From contig CASEAJ010000044.1 of the NCBI GenBank assembly GCA_949285425.1, forward strand, positions 1 through 64,000: 64,000 nt of DNA, given 5' to 3'. Origin of the DNA: an uncultured Porphyromonadaceae bacterium. Its GTDB lineage: Bacteria > Bacteroidota > Bacteroidia > Bacteroidales > Paludibacteraceae. The position numbers and the translations under genes are program-made. Below the pieces are notes generated by a model, which ran no database searches, was not told where the DNA came from, and saw only the letters and a program-made list of their open reading frames with translations. This document shows positions 52,527 through 60,801 of this stretch, piece by piece (the first letter of the stretch is position 1; each line of letters starts with the position of its first letter).

Positions 52527-52898
52527 ATGAACACACATAAAGACTTATTGGTTTGGCAAAGGAGTATAGACTTGGTTGTGATGATATACGAAGTAACAAG
52601 GTCGTTTCCTCAAAGCGAATTATTTGCCTTGACAAGTCAGATACGGCGTAGTGCCACATCTATTCCAGCGAATATTGCCGAAGGTGCTGGACGTATGAGC
52701 CAAAACGAATGGAATTATTTTTTGCATATAGCTTTAGGGTCTGCCACTGAACTGGAAACCCATTTAATCATAGCAGAAAGATTAAAATATATAGAAGGAG
52801 AGCTCTTTAATGAATTACATGCTAGTCTGACAGAAATAATCAGAATGCTTTCAGGGCTGATAAAATCATTAAAAAAATCCAAACCTCTCCAAGACTAA
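52527..52898 (+). CDS. Four-helix-bundle protein (S23/IVP family) inserted between rfbA and rfbC
   Basis: The 123-residue protein is the S23-type four-helix bundle also found in intervening sequences of 23S rRNA. The mark is DLLVWQRSIDLVVMIYEVTRSFP, then RRSATSIPANIAEGAGR with NEWNYFLHIALGSATELETHLI. Its codon use is more AT-rich than the flanking rfb genes. It is bounded by GTGACAAG text on the left and its complement (CTTGTCAC) on the right. Its function is unknown; nothing ties it to rhamnose synthesis. Confidence 0.88.
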   Translation: MNTHKDLLVWQRSIDLVVMIYEVTRSFPQSELFALTSQIRRSATSIPANIAEGAGRMSQNEWNYFLHIALGSATELETHLIIAERLKYIEGELFNELHASLTEIIRMLSGLIKSLKKSKPLQD

Positions 52899-52985
52899 AT
52901 AATTTGTCATTCGTCAACTGTCACTTGTCACTCGTCACTCGTTAACTGTCAACTATTAACTCTCAACCACTAACAACAAACTTTT

Positions 52986-53552
52986 ATGAACGTTATAAAA
53001 ACAGCCATTGAAGGGGTGGTCATCATCGAACCCCGTATTTTCAAGGATGACCGTGGTTATTTTTTCGAAAGTTTCTCGCAACGCGAGTTTGAAGAAAAAG
53101 TACGTAAAATCACTTTTGTACAAGACAACGAAAGCATGTCCTCCTATGGAGTGATGCGCGGCTTGCATTTCCAGCGTCCGCCCTTTGCCCAGAGCAAGCT
53201 CGTGCGTTGTGTCAAGGGGGCCGTGCTCGATGTGGCGGTCGACATCCGCAAAGGTTCGCCCACCTACGGGCAATACGTAGCCGTCGAACTCACCGAAGAC
53301 AACCACCGTCAGTTTTTCATTCCTCAGGGCTTTGCCCACGGCTTTGCCGTGTTGAGCGATGTGGCCGTGTTCCAGTACAAGTGCGACAATTTCTATCACC
53401 CCGAAGCCGACGGAGGTATCAGCATTCTCGACAACAGCCTCGGCATCGACTGGCACATTCCCACCGACAAGGCCATTCTCAGCGAAAAAGACTTGAAACA
53501 CGCCGTGCTGGCCGATTTCGACTCACCGTTCGAATATGAATGTTTCAAGTAG
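52986..53552 (+). CDS. rfbC: dTDP-4-dehydrorhamnose 3,5-epimerase
   Basis: The 188-residue RmlC is a cupin-fold epimerase. It shows the PRIFKDDRGYFFESFSQREF start, MRGLHFQRPPFAQSKLVRC (catalytic histidine), RKGSPTYGQYVAVEL and FFIPQGFAHGFAVLSD with a conserved aspartate partner. Length is usual. It follows a low-complexity spacer rather than rfbA directly, because of the S23-type gene. Confidence 0.96.
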   Translation: MNVIKTAIEGVVIIEPRIFKDDRGYFFESFSQREFEEKVRKITFVQDNESMSSYGVMRGLHFQRPPFAQSKLVRCVKGAVLDVAVDIRKGSPTYGQYVAVELTEDNHRQFFIPQGFAHGFAVLSDVAVFQYKCDNFYHPEADGGISILDNSLGIDWHIPTDKAILSEKDLKHAVLADFDSPFEYECFK

Positions 53553-53697
53553 TGACGAGTGACAGTGACGAGTTACAAGTGACAGTTGACAGTGGAGAGT
53601 GACAGCTAATCATTAACAATTAATAATCCTCCCCGCTCCTCGCTATTTAACACTAAACATTGAACATTAAACATTAATAATTAATCATTGATCATTA

Positions 53698-54609
53698 ATG
53701 AACGTATTGGTAACCGGAGCCAACGGACAACTTGGCAATGAAATGCGCCTCATCGCACCGAACACACCGTTTCATTATGTGTTTACCGATGTGGTGCCGG
53801 CCGAAGGGCACGAAACGCTGATGCTCGACATCACCGACCTCGAGGCTGTGCGTGAAACAGTAAAAAAGTATGACATAGACTGCATAGTGAACTGTGCGGC
53901 CTATACCAATGTCGACAAGGCCGAAACCGACGAGGATTTTTGCCGGCTGCTCAATGCCGCCGCACCCGAAAACCTGGCGGTTGCCATGAAGGAAGTGAAC
54001 GGACTTCTGGTGCATGTCTCCACCGACTACGTGTTTGGAGGCGACCCATACAACCTGCCTTGCCGCGAAACCCAGCAGGGCACACCTACCGGAGTGTACG
54101 GACGCACCAAACTCGAAGGCGAGCAGCGCATCAGGGCTGTAGCTTGCAAGCACGTCATTCTGCGTACCGCATGGCTCTATTCCGAGTTCGGCAAGAACTT
54201 TGTGAAAACCATGCTTCAGCTCACTGCCACCAAGCCCCAGCTCAAGGTGGTGTTCGACCAGGCCGGCACACCCACCTATGCCTACGACCTGGCTTTGGCC
54301 ATTCAGACCGTGCTGGCCGACTATGCCGCCCAACCCGAAGGCGACACTTACGTCCGCACCGGCATCTACCACTTCAGCAACGAAGGCGTGTGCTCGTGGT
54401 ACGATTTCACCAAGACCATCGCCTCACTGGCCGGCCACACCTCCTGCGACATCCAGCCCTGCCACAGCGACGAGTTCCCCAGTCCGGTGAAGCGTCCGGC
54501 CTATTCCGTGCTCGACAAAACCAAAATCAAGGAAACCTTCGGCCTGCACATTCCCTATTGGGTCGACTCGCTGAAGGTCTGCATGCAGCGCATGTCCGCC
54601 CACGCATGA
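53698..54609 (+). CDS. rfbD: dTDP-4-dehydrorhamnose reductase
   Basis: The 303-residue RmlD is an NAD(P)-dependent SDR-type reductase that finishes dTDP-L-rhamnose. The start MNVLVTGANGQLGNEM carries the GxxGxxG loop, STDYVFGG and TGVYGRTKLEGE hold the YxxxK catalytic pair, and the tail RPAYSVLDKTKIKETFGL is characteristic. Spacer upstream is low-complexity (53553-53697); rfbB follows 42 bp later. Confidence 0.95.
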   Translation: MNVLVTGANGQLGNEMRLIAPNTPFHYVFTDVVPAEGHETLMLDITDLEAVRETVKKYDIDCIVNCAAYTNVDKAETDEDFCRLLNAAAPENLAVAMKEVNGLLVHVSTDYVFGGDPYNLPCRETQQGTPTGVYGRTKLEGEQRIRAVACKHVILRTAWLYSEFGKNFVKTMLQLTATKPQLKVVFDQAGTPTYAYDLALAIQTVLADYAAQPEGDTYVRTGIYHFSNEGVCSWYDFTKTIASLAGHTSCDIQPCHSDEFPSPVKRPAYSVLDKTKIKETFGLHIPYWVDSLKVCMQRMSAHA

Positions 54610-54651
54610 CTATTTAATCATCTCAACGCATAACGATTAATCAACCGAACA

Positions 54652-55797
54652 ATGGATTTTAAACGTAACATCATCATCACCGGCGGTGCCGGCTTCATTG
54701 GCAGCCACGTGGTCCGCCTGTTTGTCAACAAGTATCCCGACTATCACATCATCAACCTCGACAAACTCACCTATGCCGGTAACCTGGCCAACCTCAAGGA
54801 CATCGAAGACCGCCCCAACTACACGTTTGTGAAGATGGACATTTGCGACTTCGACGCCTTCTACCTCCTCATGCAGCAACATCATGTCGATGGCATCATC
54901 CACCTGGCCGCCGAAAGCCATGTCGACCGCAGCATCAAGGACCCCTTCACCTTTGCCCGTACCAATGTCATGGGCACCCTGTCGCTGCTGCAGGCCGCCA
55001 AGCTCTATTGGGAAAGCCTGCCCGAAAAGTACGAAGGCAAACGCTTCTACCACATTTCTACCGACGAGGTGTACGGTGCCTTGCAGCTGAGCCACCCCGA
55101 AGGCATCGAGCCTCCGTTCACTACCACGGCCTCCTCTTCCGAACATCACCTGGCCTATGGCACCGACTTCTTCTACGAAGATACCAAATACAACCCCCAC
55201 AGTCCCTACAGTGCCTCCAAAGCCTCGTCCGACCATTTCGTACGTGCCTTCCACGACACCTACGGCATGCCCACCATCGTCACCAACTGTTCCAACAACT
55301 ACGGTCCCTACCAGTTCCCCGAAAAGCTCATACCGCTTTTCATTAACAACATCCGCCACCGCAAGCCTCTGCCCGTCTACGGCAAGGGCGAAAATGTGCG
55401 CGACTGGCTCTATGTCGAAGACCACGCACGTGCCATCGACCTCATTTTCCATCAGGGACAGATAGCCGAAACCTATAACATCGGCGGGTTCAACGAGTGG
55501 AAGAACATCGACATCGTCAAGGTGGTTATCCGCACCGTCGACCGTCTGCTGGGACGCCGCGAGGACGAGGACATGGACCTCATCACCTATGTCACCGACC
55601 GTGCCGGACATGACTTGCGCTATGCCATCGACAGCACCAAGCTGCAGAAGGAACTGGGCTGGGAACCGAGCCTCCAGTTCGAGGAAGGCATTGAGAAAAC
55701 CGTCCGCTGGTATCTTGACAACCAGGCCTGGATGGACCACATCACTTCCGGCGAATACGAAAAGTATTACGAGGAAATGTACGGAGATAGGAGCTAA
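54652..55797 (+). CDS. rfbB: dTDP-glucose 4,6-dehydratase
   Basis: The 381-residue RmlB is an extended SDR enzyme. Motifs are ITGGAGFIGSHVVRLF (NAD-binding), AAESHVDRSIKDPFTF, the STDEVYGA catalytic threonine-aspartate-glutamate and YSASKASSDHFVRA (YxxxK), then NNYGPYQFPEKLIPL. It is slightly longer than the E. coli enzyme, with a 25-residue insertion around 135-165 as is common in Bacteroides. Codon use favours C-ending codons, as in the neighbouring rfbC and rfbD. Confidence 0.96.
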   Translation: MDFKRNIIITGGAGFIGSHVVRLFVNKYPDYHIINLDKLTYAGNLANLKDIEDRPNYTFVKMDICDFDAFYLLMQQHHVDGIIHLAAESHVDRSIKDPFTFARTNVMGTLSLLQAAKLYWESLPEKYEGKRFYHISTDEVYGALQLSHPEGIEPPFTTTASSSEHHLAYGTDFFYEDTKYNPHSPYSASKASSDHFVRAFHDTYGMPTIVTNCSNNYGPYQFPEKLIPLFINNIRHRKPLPVYGKGENVRDWLYVEDHARAIDLIFHQGQIAETYNIGGFNEWKNIDIVKVVIRTVDRLLGRREDEDMDLITYVTDRAGHDLRYAIDSTKLQKELGWEPSLQFEEGIEKTVRWYLDNQAWMDHITSGEYEKYYEEMYGDRS

Positions 55798-55839
55798 GAG
55801 TGACGAGTGACAAGTTAACAGTCACTAGTGAGAAGTCCA

Positions 55840-55884
55840 AAGCCTGAAGGACTGCAAGCTCACAGCGTGGGGTAACGCCCTACG
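55840..55884 (+). repeat. REP-like intergenic element, copy 2
   Basis: AAAGCCTGAAGGACTGCAAG and CTCACAGCGTGGGG, GCCCTACGG: nearly the same as 61946-61991 and inverted relative to 4360-4406. Confidence 0.75.
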
Positions 55885-55910
55885 GCAGAGTGACGGGCGG
55901 GTAGTGAGTT

Positions 55911-55975
55911 GTGTCAGTAGCGACGTACCGTGGTGCGTCTGTGTCGGTAGTGACAAGTGACAGCTAATCATTAAT
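55911..55975 (+). repeat. Left 65-bp direct repeat flanking the AlbA_2 gene
   Basis: GTGTCAGTAGCGACGTACCG and the following 45 bp are repeated at 58017-58081 with one mismatch. The inner GACGTACC/GGTGCGTC arms form a hairpin. The two copies are 2,106 bp apart (start to start). Confidence 0.85.
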
Positions 55976-56028
55976 CATTAATCATTGATAATTGATAATT
56001 AATCATTAACCATTAACCACTAAACTAT

Positions 56029-56118
56029 CTTCCCGCTCCTTTAGAAATATCCTACGAGACCGGAAACGGGTGACTTCCCGCTCCTTTAGAAATATCCTAC
56101 GAGACCGGAAACGGGTGA
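56029..56118 (+). repeat. Perfect 45-bp tandem duplication before the AlbA_2 gene
   Basis: Copies 56029-56073 and 56074-56118 are identical, beginning CTTCCCGCTCC and ending GGAAACGGGTGA. The second copy ends 32 bp before the proposed start. Confidence 0.92.
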
Positions 56119-56150
56119 CGGTTGAACATAAAAGAACAGAAAATAGTCAA

Positions 56151-57992
56151 ATGGATACGCTTGACATAAAAGTATTGTTGCAGATAGGAGAACGTATTAC
56201 GTTTGAATGTAAGAAAGCTGAAACGCAAATTCCGAAATCGGTTTGGGAAACCTATTCTTCTTTTGCCAATACGGTTGGAGGAACTATTTTGTTGGGAGTA
56301 ACCGAACACCCGGAAGAAACTGAATTTGAAAAACGGTTTGAAATAACAGGAGTCGCCCATCCTCAGAAACTGAAAAAAGACTTTTTTGATACACTGAACA
56401 GTAATAAAGTAAGTCGTAACATTTTGACAGATGCGGATGTTGAAATAGTTCAGTATGGTAAACATTCCTTGCTGTCTATCCGTGTGCCTCAGGCGGATTA
56501 CCGCCAGCGTCCTGTTTATATCAATGGTAACATGATGAATGGCTCCTTTAAACGCAATTATGAAGGAGATTACCATTGTACGGAGGATGATGTAAAAGCC
56601 ATGATTCGTGATGCGAATGATAGTGGCAATGATTCATTGTTGTTGGAAAATTATACGTTGGACGACATCGATCTGAATACACTTGCTGCCTATAGAAACA
56701 GGTTCCGTACGGCGAATCCGGATCATGTGTGGAATAATTATTCGGACAAGGATTTTCTTTTGAATATGGGAGGTTACACCATTGACCGGAATACACGCAG
56801 GGAAGGGCTTACTTTGGCCGGGTTGTTGATGTTTGGAAAGGGCTTGCCTATAAGGGAACGTTTTGACAACATCCGTATGGACTATCTGGACATGACGAAT
56901 TTACAGCCGGATAGTCGTTGGAGTGACCGTCTTACGTATGATGGTCGTTGGGAAAACAATCTGTACAATTTCTTTACTCGTGTATTGTCAAAACTGGTGA
57001 GCGATTTGAAACGGCCTTTCAAGTTAGAAGGAATGGAACGGATTGATGATACTCCCGTTCATAAGGCGGTTCGTGAGGCATTGACCAATTTGGTTATTCA
57101 TTCCGATTATATGATTACGGGTATCCTTAGAGTTGAAAAGCACGATGATTGTTTTGTCTTTTCCAATCCGGGAACATTGAAAATACCGGTTATGGATATT
57201 TATGCAGGAGGACATTCGAAGGCCAGGAATCCGAACATGCAGGCCATGTTGCGGATGATAGGTTTTGGAGATAACATAGGGTCAGGTTTTCCAACTATTT
57301 TAGACGCATGGAAAAGGGAAAATTGGCGCAGGCCTGTTTTGGAAGAACGTTCCGAATTACATTTGGTGGAATTGACTCTTTCCATGACCTCGTTGATACC
57401 GGAAGAATGTCATGTCACTTTGCAGAGTATTTATGGCGATGAATATGCCGGACTTGACAAGGAGAGCCAGTTGGTCTTGGCAACAGCTGTTACAACGGGA
57501 AGCATTTCAAATTATCACACACAACAATTGCTTGGAAAGAACCCATTGGAGGCGGGTAAGATATTGTGTACATTGGTGGCTAAAGGAATGTTGCTCTCGA
57601 CAAACAAAGGTCGCTGGACTTCCTATTCAATCAATTACGATTATGGTCAGGGAGTAAAAGACCAGGAACAGAAAAGTCAAGGAGTAGAAAAGTCAAGGAG
57701 TAAAAGTCAAGGAGTAAAAGTCAAGGAGCAGAAAAGTCAAGGAGCAGAAAAGTCAGGAAGTAGAGGTAGGGGTATGCTGCAAAGGAAGCAAGATATAAAG
57801 AATTTGTTAATGGTTTATTGCCGGCAGCCACGTACATTGCGGGAAATAGCAGACTATTTAGGATATTCCGACAAGTATAGAATGAAGAAAGTATATATAG
57901 ATCCTATCCTTGGTGAACTGTTGAAAATGACTTCTTCCGAAAGCAAGAATAATCCCACGCAGAAATATGTGACGATGAATAGGGAGGAGTGA
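56151..57992 (+). CDS. AlbA_2/Schlafen-type ATP-binding protein, RecG-like relative
   Basis: The 613-residue protein starts with an AlbA_2 domain (about 8-130: GERITFECKKAETQIPKSVWETYSSFANTVGG, GGTILLGVTE), then a HATPase_c_4-like region (about 290-400) with HKAVREALTNLVIHSDYM and GFGDNIGSGFPTI. The C-terminus has winged-helix features. Residues 500-545 are a low-complexity run of EQKSQGVEK-type repeats whose DNA resembles nearby intergenic text. Such proteins are often annotated as regulators; the role is unknown. ATG at 56151 is chosen because 27 upstream codons are duplicated spacer. Confidence 0.85.
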   Translation: MDTLDIKVLLQIGERITFECKKAETQIPKSVWETYSSFANTVGGTILLGVTEHPEETEFEKRFEITGVAHPQKLKKDFFDTLNSNKVSRNILTDADVEIVQYGKHSLLSIRVPQADYRQRPVYINGNMMNGSFKRNYEGDYHCTEDDVKAMIRDANDSGNDSLLLENYTLDDIDLNTLAAYRNRFRTANPDHVWNNYSDKDFLLNMGGYTIDRNTRREGLTLAGLLMFGKGLPIRERFDNIRMDYLDMTNLQPDSRWSDRLTYDGRWENNLYNFFTRVLSKLVSDLKRPFKLEGMERIDDTPVHKAVREALTNLVIHSDYMITGILRVEKHDDCFVFSNPGTLKIPVMDIYAGGHSKARNPNMQAMLRMIGFGDNIGSGFPTILDAWKRENWRRPVLEERSELHLVELTLSMTSLIPEECHVTLQSIYGDEYAGLDKESQLVLATAVTTGSISNYHTQQLLGKNPLEAGKILCTLVAKGMLLSTNKGRWTSYSINYDYGQGVKDQEQKSQGVEKSRSKSQGVKVKEQKSQGAEKSGSRGRGMLQRKQDIKNLLMVYCRQPRTLREIADYLGYSDKYRMKKVYIDPILGELLKMTSSESKNNPTQKYVTMNREE

Positions 57993-58016
57993 CGAGCGAG
58001 TAGCGGGGAGCGGGTA

Positions 58017-58081
58017 GTGTCAGTAGCGACGTACCGTGGTGCGTCTGTGTCGGTAGAGACAAGTGACAGCTAATCATTAAT
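58017..58081 (+). repeat. Right 65-bp direct repeat flanking the AlbA_2 gene
   Basis: Copy of 55911-55975 with one mismatch, lying 24 bp after the AlbA_2 stop codon and 33 bp before the flippase gene. Confidence 0.85.
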
Positions 58082-58114
58082 AATTGATCATTGAACATTA
58101 ATCATTGATTACTT

Positions 58115-59650
58115 ATGTCCGAAGAAACCGGGAACAAACGGATAGCCAAAAATACGGCGGTGTTGTATGTGCGGATGTTGGTGATGATGGTCATCAGCTT
58201 CTTCACGGCCCGCATCACTCTCAACGCCTTGGGAGTCGACGATTACGGCATCAACAATGTCGTGGGCGGTCTGGTTTCCATGTTCTCCTTGTTGTCCGGT
58301 TCCCTTTCTTCCTCCACCAGCCGGTTCATGACCTTCGGGCTTGGGCAGGGCGACATGGACAAGCTGAAACGCATCTTCTCCACCTCCATCAACATCCATG
58401 TGGTGCTGGCCGTAGTCGTGGTGCTGGCCGTCGAAACCCTTGGCGTCTGGTTCCTCAACCATAAGATGAACATTCCCGCCGACCGTTTGCATGCCGCCAA
58501 CTGGGTGTTGCAGTGTTCCGTGGTGGTGTTTGCGGTGGGCTTGCTGTCCGTGCCCTACAATTCGGCCATCATCGCCCATGAAAAAATGTCGGCATTTGCC
58601 TACATGACCATTTTCGATGCCGTGTCCAGGTTGCTCATTGTGGCCGGCATCTATTACTATCGGGGCGACCGGCTCATTCTGCTGGCCGTGTTGGGCATGC
58701 TTCAGTCGCTGGTTCGCCAGGCCGTCTATTGGCTCTATTGCAGGCGCCAGTTCGAGGAGTGCACCTATCGTGCCGGTCACGACGCAGAACTGACCCGCAG
58801 CATCTTCAGTTTTGCCGGGTGGAACTTTATAGGCAGTTCTTCCGCTTTAATGAAGGACCAGGGCGTCAACATAGTCATCAACCTGTTTGCCGGTCCGGCT
58901 GTCAATGCCGCCCGTGGCATCGCCATGCAGGTCAATGGCATCATCAACCAGTTTACGGGCAATTTCATGATGGCCTTGAATCCTCAGATAACCAAAAGCT
59001 ATGCCATGGGTGAGTTGCAGCGCATGCATCAGCTGATTTATCAGGGCACCCGTTTGTCCTATTACCTGTTCATGTTTCTTTCCATACCGGTTTTTTTTGA
59101 AATCGAAGCCATTCTGCAACTCTGGTTGGGCCAGGTGCCTGAACACACGGTGCTTTTTGCCCGTCTTGTGCTGGTGCTCAGCCTTTCTGAAATCATATCG
59201 GGAACGCTCATTACCGCGCAGCTGGCCACCGGGCGCATTCGGAACTACCAGATAGTTGTCGGGGGACTTCAGATGCTGAATTTTCCGGTCTCCTACGTGC
59301 TGTTGCGTGCGGGATGCATGCCCGAAGTCACCCTTGTCGTGGCCATAGTCATTTCGCAGGTCTGCCTGTTTGCCCGTCTGTGGTTCTTGCGCAGCATGAT
59401 TCAGTTGTCCGCCCGGCAGTTTCTGCACCGGGTCTATTTCAATGTGCTGGGGGTGACCTCGCTGTCGCTTGTGCCCCCGTTGGTATGCTACCTGTCCCTG
59501 TCCCGGCCGGTGGTTCGTTTCGTTGCCGTGTGTGGGGTGTCGGCGCTTGCCTCGGCGGCAACCATCTATTTTGTAGGCTGCAATCGGGCCGAACGGATGC
59601 AGGTACAGGCATACATGGTGAAAATTAAAAATCGTTTTTTGAAACAATGA
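58115..59650 (+). CDS. Wzx-like oligosaccharide flippase
   Basis: The 511-residue protein has about 12-14 TM helices and belongs to the MOP superfamily (MATE/Wzx). The start KNTAVLYVRMLVMMVISFFTARITLNALGVDDYGINNVVGG is the family N-terminus; helix 7-8 region holds NLFAGPAVNAARGIAMQVNG, also typical. It should carry undecaprenyl-linked units across the inner membrane. It overlaps the following Fe-S gene by 4 bp (ATGA). A second flippase gene starts at 62869. Confidence 0.92.
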   Translation: MSEETGNKRIAKNTAVLYVRMLVMMVISFFTARITLNALGVDDYGINNVVGGLVSMFSLLSGSLSSSTSRFMTFGLGQGDMDKLKRIFSTSINIHVVLAVVVVLAVETLGVWFLNHKMNIPADRLHAANWVLQCSVVVFAVGLLSVPYNSAIIAHEKMSAFAYMTIFDAVSRLLIVAGIYYYRGDRLILLAVLGMLQSLVRQAVYWLYCRRQFEECTYRAGHDAELTRSIFSFAGWNFIGSSSALMKDQGVNIVINLFAGPAVNAARGIAMQVNGIINQFTGNFMMALNPQITKSYAMGELQRMHQLIYQGTRLSYYLFMFLSIPVFFEIEAILQLWLGQVPEHTVLFARLVLVLSLSEIISGTLITAQLATGRIRNYQIVVGGLQMLNFPVSYVLLRAGCMPEVTLVVAIVISQVCLFARLWFLRSMIQLSARQFLHRVYFNVLGVTSLSLVPPLVCYLSLSRPVVRFVAVCGVSALASAATIYFVGCNRAERMQVQAYMVKIKNRFLKQ

Positions 59651-60801
59651 TACGCATTGTCGATAAAAAAGATTGTTGCGGTTGCACGGCGTGTGCAAGT
59701 ATTTGTCCGCACGATGCCATTCTCATGCAGCCCGATGGACTGGGCTTTCTTTATCCGGTGGTCGATGAAACCAAGTGTGTGGATTGCCATTTGTGCGAAA
59801 AGGTGTGTGCGTTCAACGACCGTTACGACACTTCTTTGAACCTCTTGCAGCCCGAAGCCTACGGTGCCCGTCATAAGGACATGCACGAAATAGAGCAGAG
59901 TCGTAGCGGGGCGGTGTTTGTCGCCGTTTCCGATTGGGTGTTGGAGCAGGGAGGTGTCGTCTATGGAGCCGGCTATACAGACCATTTTCGGGTGGTGCAT
60001 AAAAGGGCCGCAAACAAGGCGGAACGCGATGAGTTCAGGGGTAGCAAATATGTGCAGAGCGATATGACCGGTGTCTTCCAGTCGGTAAAGGATGATTTGA
60101 AGGCAGGTCTGACCGTTCTGTTTTCCGGCACGCCTTGTCAAACGGCAGGTCTCAACAGTTACATTGGCCGTCAGTGGCGCGATCGCCTTTATCTGGTCGA
60201 TATTGTTTGCCACGGAGTGCCTGCTCCCTATCTGTGGCGCGACTTCCTTGCCTACATGGAGAAAAAGCAGGGCGATACCCTGTGTCGGGTCAATTTCAGG
60301 GACAAGCAGGAGTTTGGCTGGGCGGCACACAAGGAAACGTTTGGCTTTGAAAAAACAGAAGATAAGAAAACTTTTGCCGTTTCCTTTTACAAGCACATCA
60401 TGTTCCGCCATTCATGCGGAGTGTGCCCCTATACCAACACCCGGCGGCCGGGCGACCTGACGGTGGCCGATTTTTGGGGCTGGCAGAAAACCGACCCTGC
60501 GTTCAATGCCGACGACAAGGGGGTGTCGCTTGTCTTGCTGAATACGGAGCGGGGACGGAGCCTGTTCGCTCAGGTGCGCGACAGGCTACAGGTGATTCCT
60601 GTCCGTTTGGAAAATGCGTTGCAACCCAATCTGTGTCACCCCACTGCGATACATCCCCGGCGGATGGACTTTGAAAACGATTACCTCCGCAAAGGCTTTG
60701 AATACGTTCTGAAAAAATACGGAGAGCTGGGTTGGCGGCACCGTGTACAGGCATTCAGGCAAAGATTGAAGTTTCATATAAAAAGAATGCTACATAAATG
60801 A
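59647..60801 (+). CDS. Coenzyme F420 hydrogenase/dehydrogenase beta-subunit-like Fe-S protein
   Basis: The 384-residue protein has two 4Fe-4S motifs near the N-terminus: DCCGCTACASICPHDAI (CxxCxxCxxxCP) and KCVDCHLCEKVCAF. The rest is the FrhB-like fold with SRSGAVFVAVSDWVL, FRGSKYVQSDM, FSGTPCQTAGL and CPYTNTRRPGDLTVADFWG. Proteins like this accompany polysaccharide pyruvyltransferases in capsule loci and may provide reduction for sugar modification; true F420 is not expected here. Both neighbours overlap by 4 bp, so the three are one translation unit. Confidence 0.88.
   Translation: MIRIVDKKDCCGCTACASICPHDAILMQPDGLGFLYPVVDETKCVDCHLCEKVCAFNDRYDTSLNLLQPEAYGARHKDMHEIEQSRSGAVFVAVSDWVLEQGGVVYGAGYTDHFRVVHKRAANKAERDEFRGSKYVQSDMTGVFQSVKDDLKAGLTVLFSGTPCQTAGLNSYIGRQWRDRLYLVDIVCHGVPAPYLWRDFLAYMEKKQGDTLCRVNFRDKQEFGWAAHKETFGFEKTEDKKTFAVSFYKHIMFRHSCGVCPYTNTRRPGDLTVADFWGWQKTDPAFNADDKGVSLVLLNTERGRSLFAQVRDRLQVIPVRLENALQPNLCHPTAIHPRRMDFENDYLRKGFEYVLKKYGELGWRHRVQAFRQRLKFHIKRMLHK

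Larger units (their letters stand above)
55798..56150. other. 353-bp spacer between rfbB and the AlbA_2 gene
   Basis: Entirely repeats: low-complexity GTGACAAG and ATTAATCATT text, a REP-like copy, the left 65-bp direct repeat and the tandem duplication. No promoter box of good quality. Confidence 0.6.

Noticed and set aside
52527-52898. S23-type gene as evidence for a split 23S rRNA gene nearby
   Set aside because: No rRNA sequence is present in the window; free-standing members are common.
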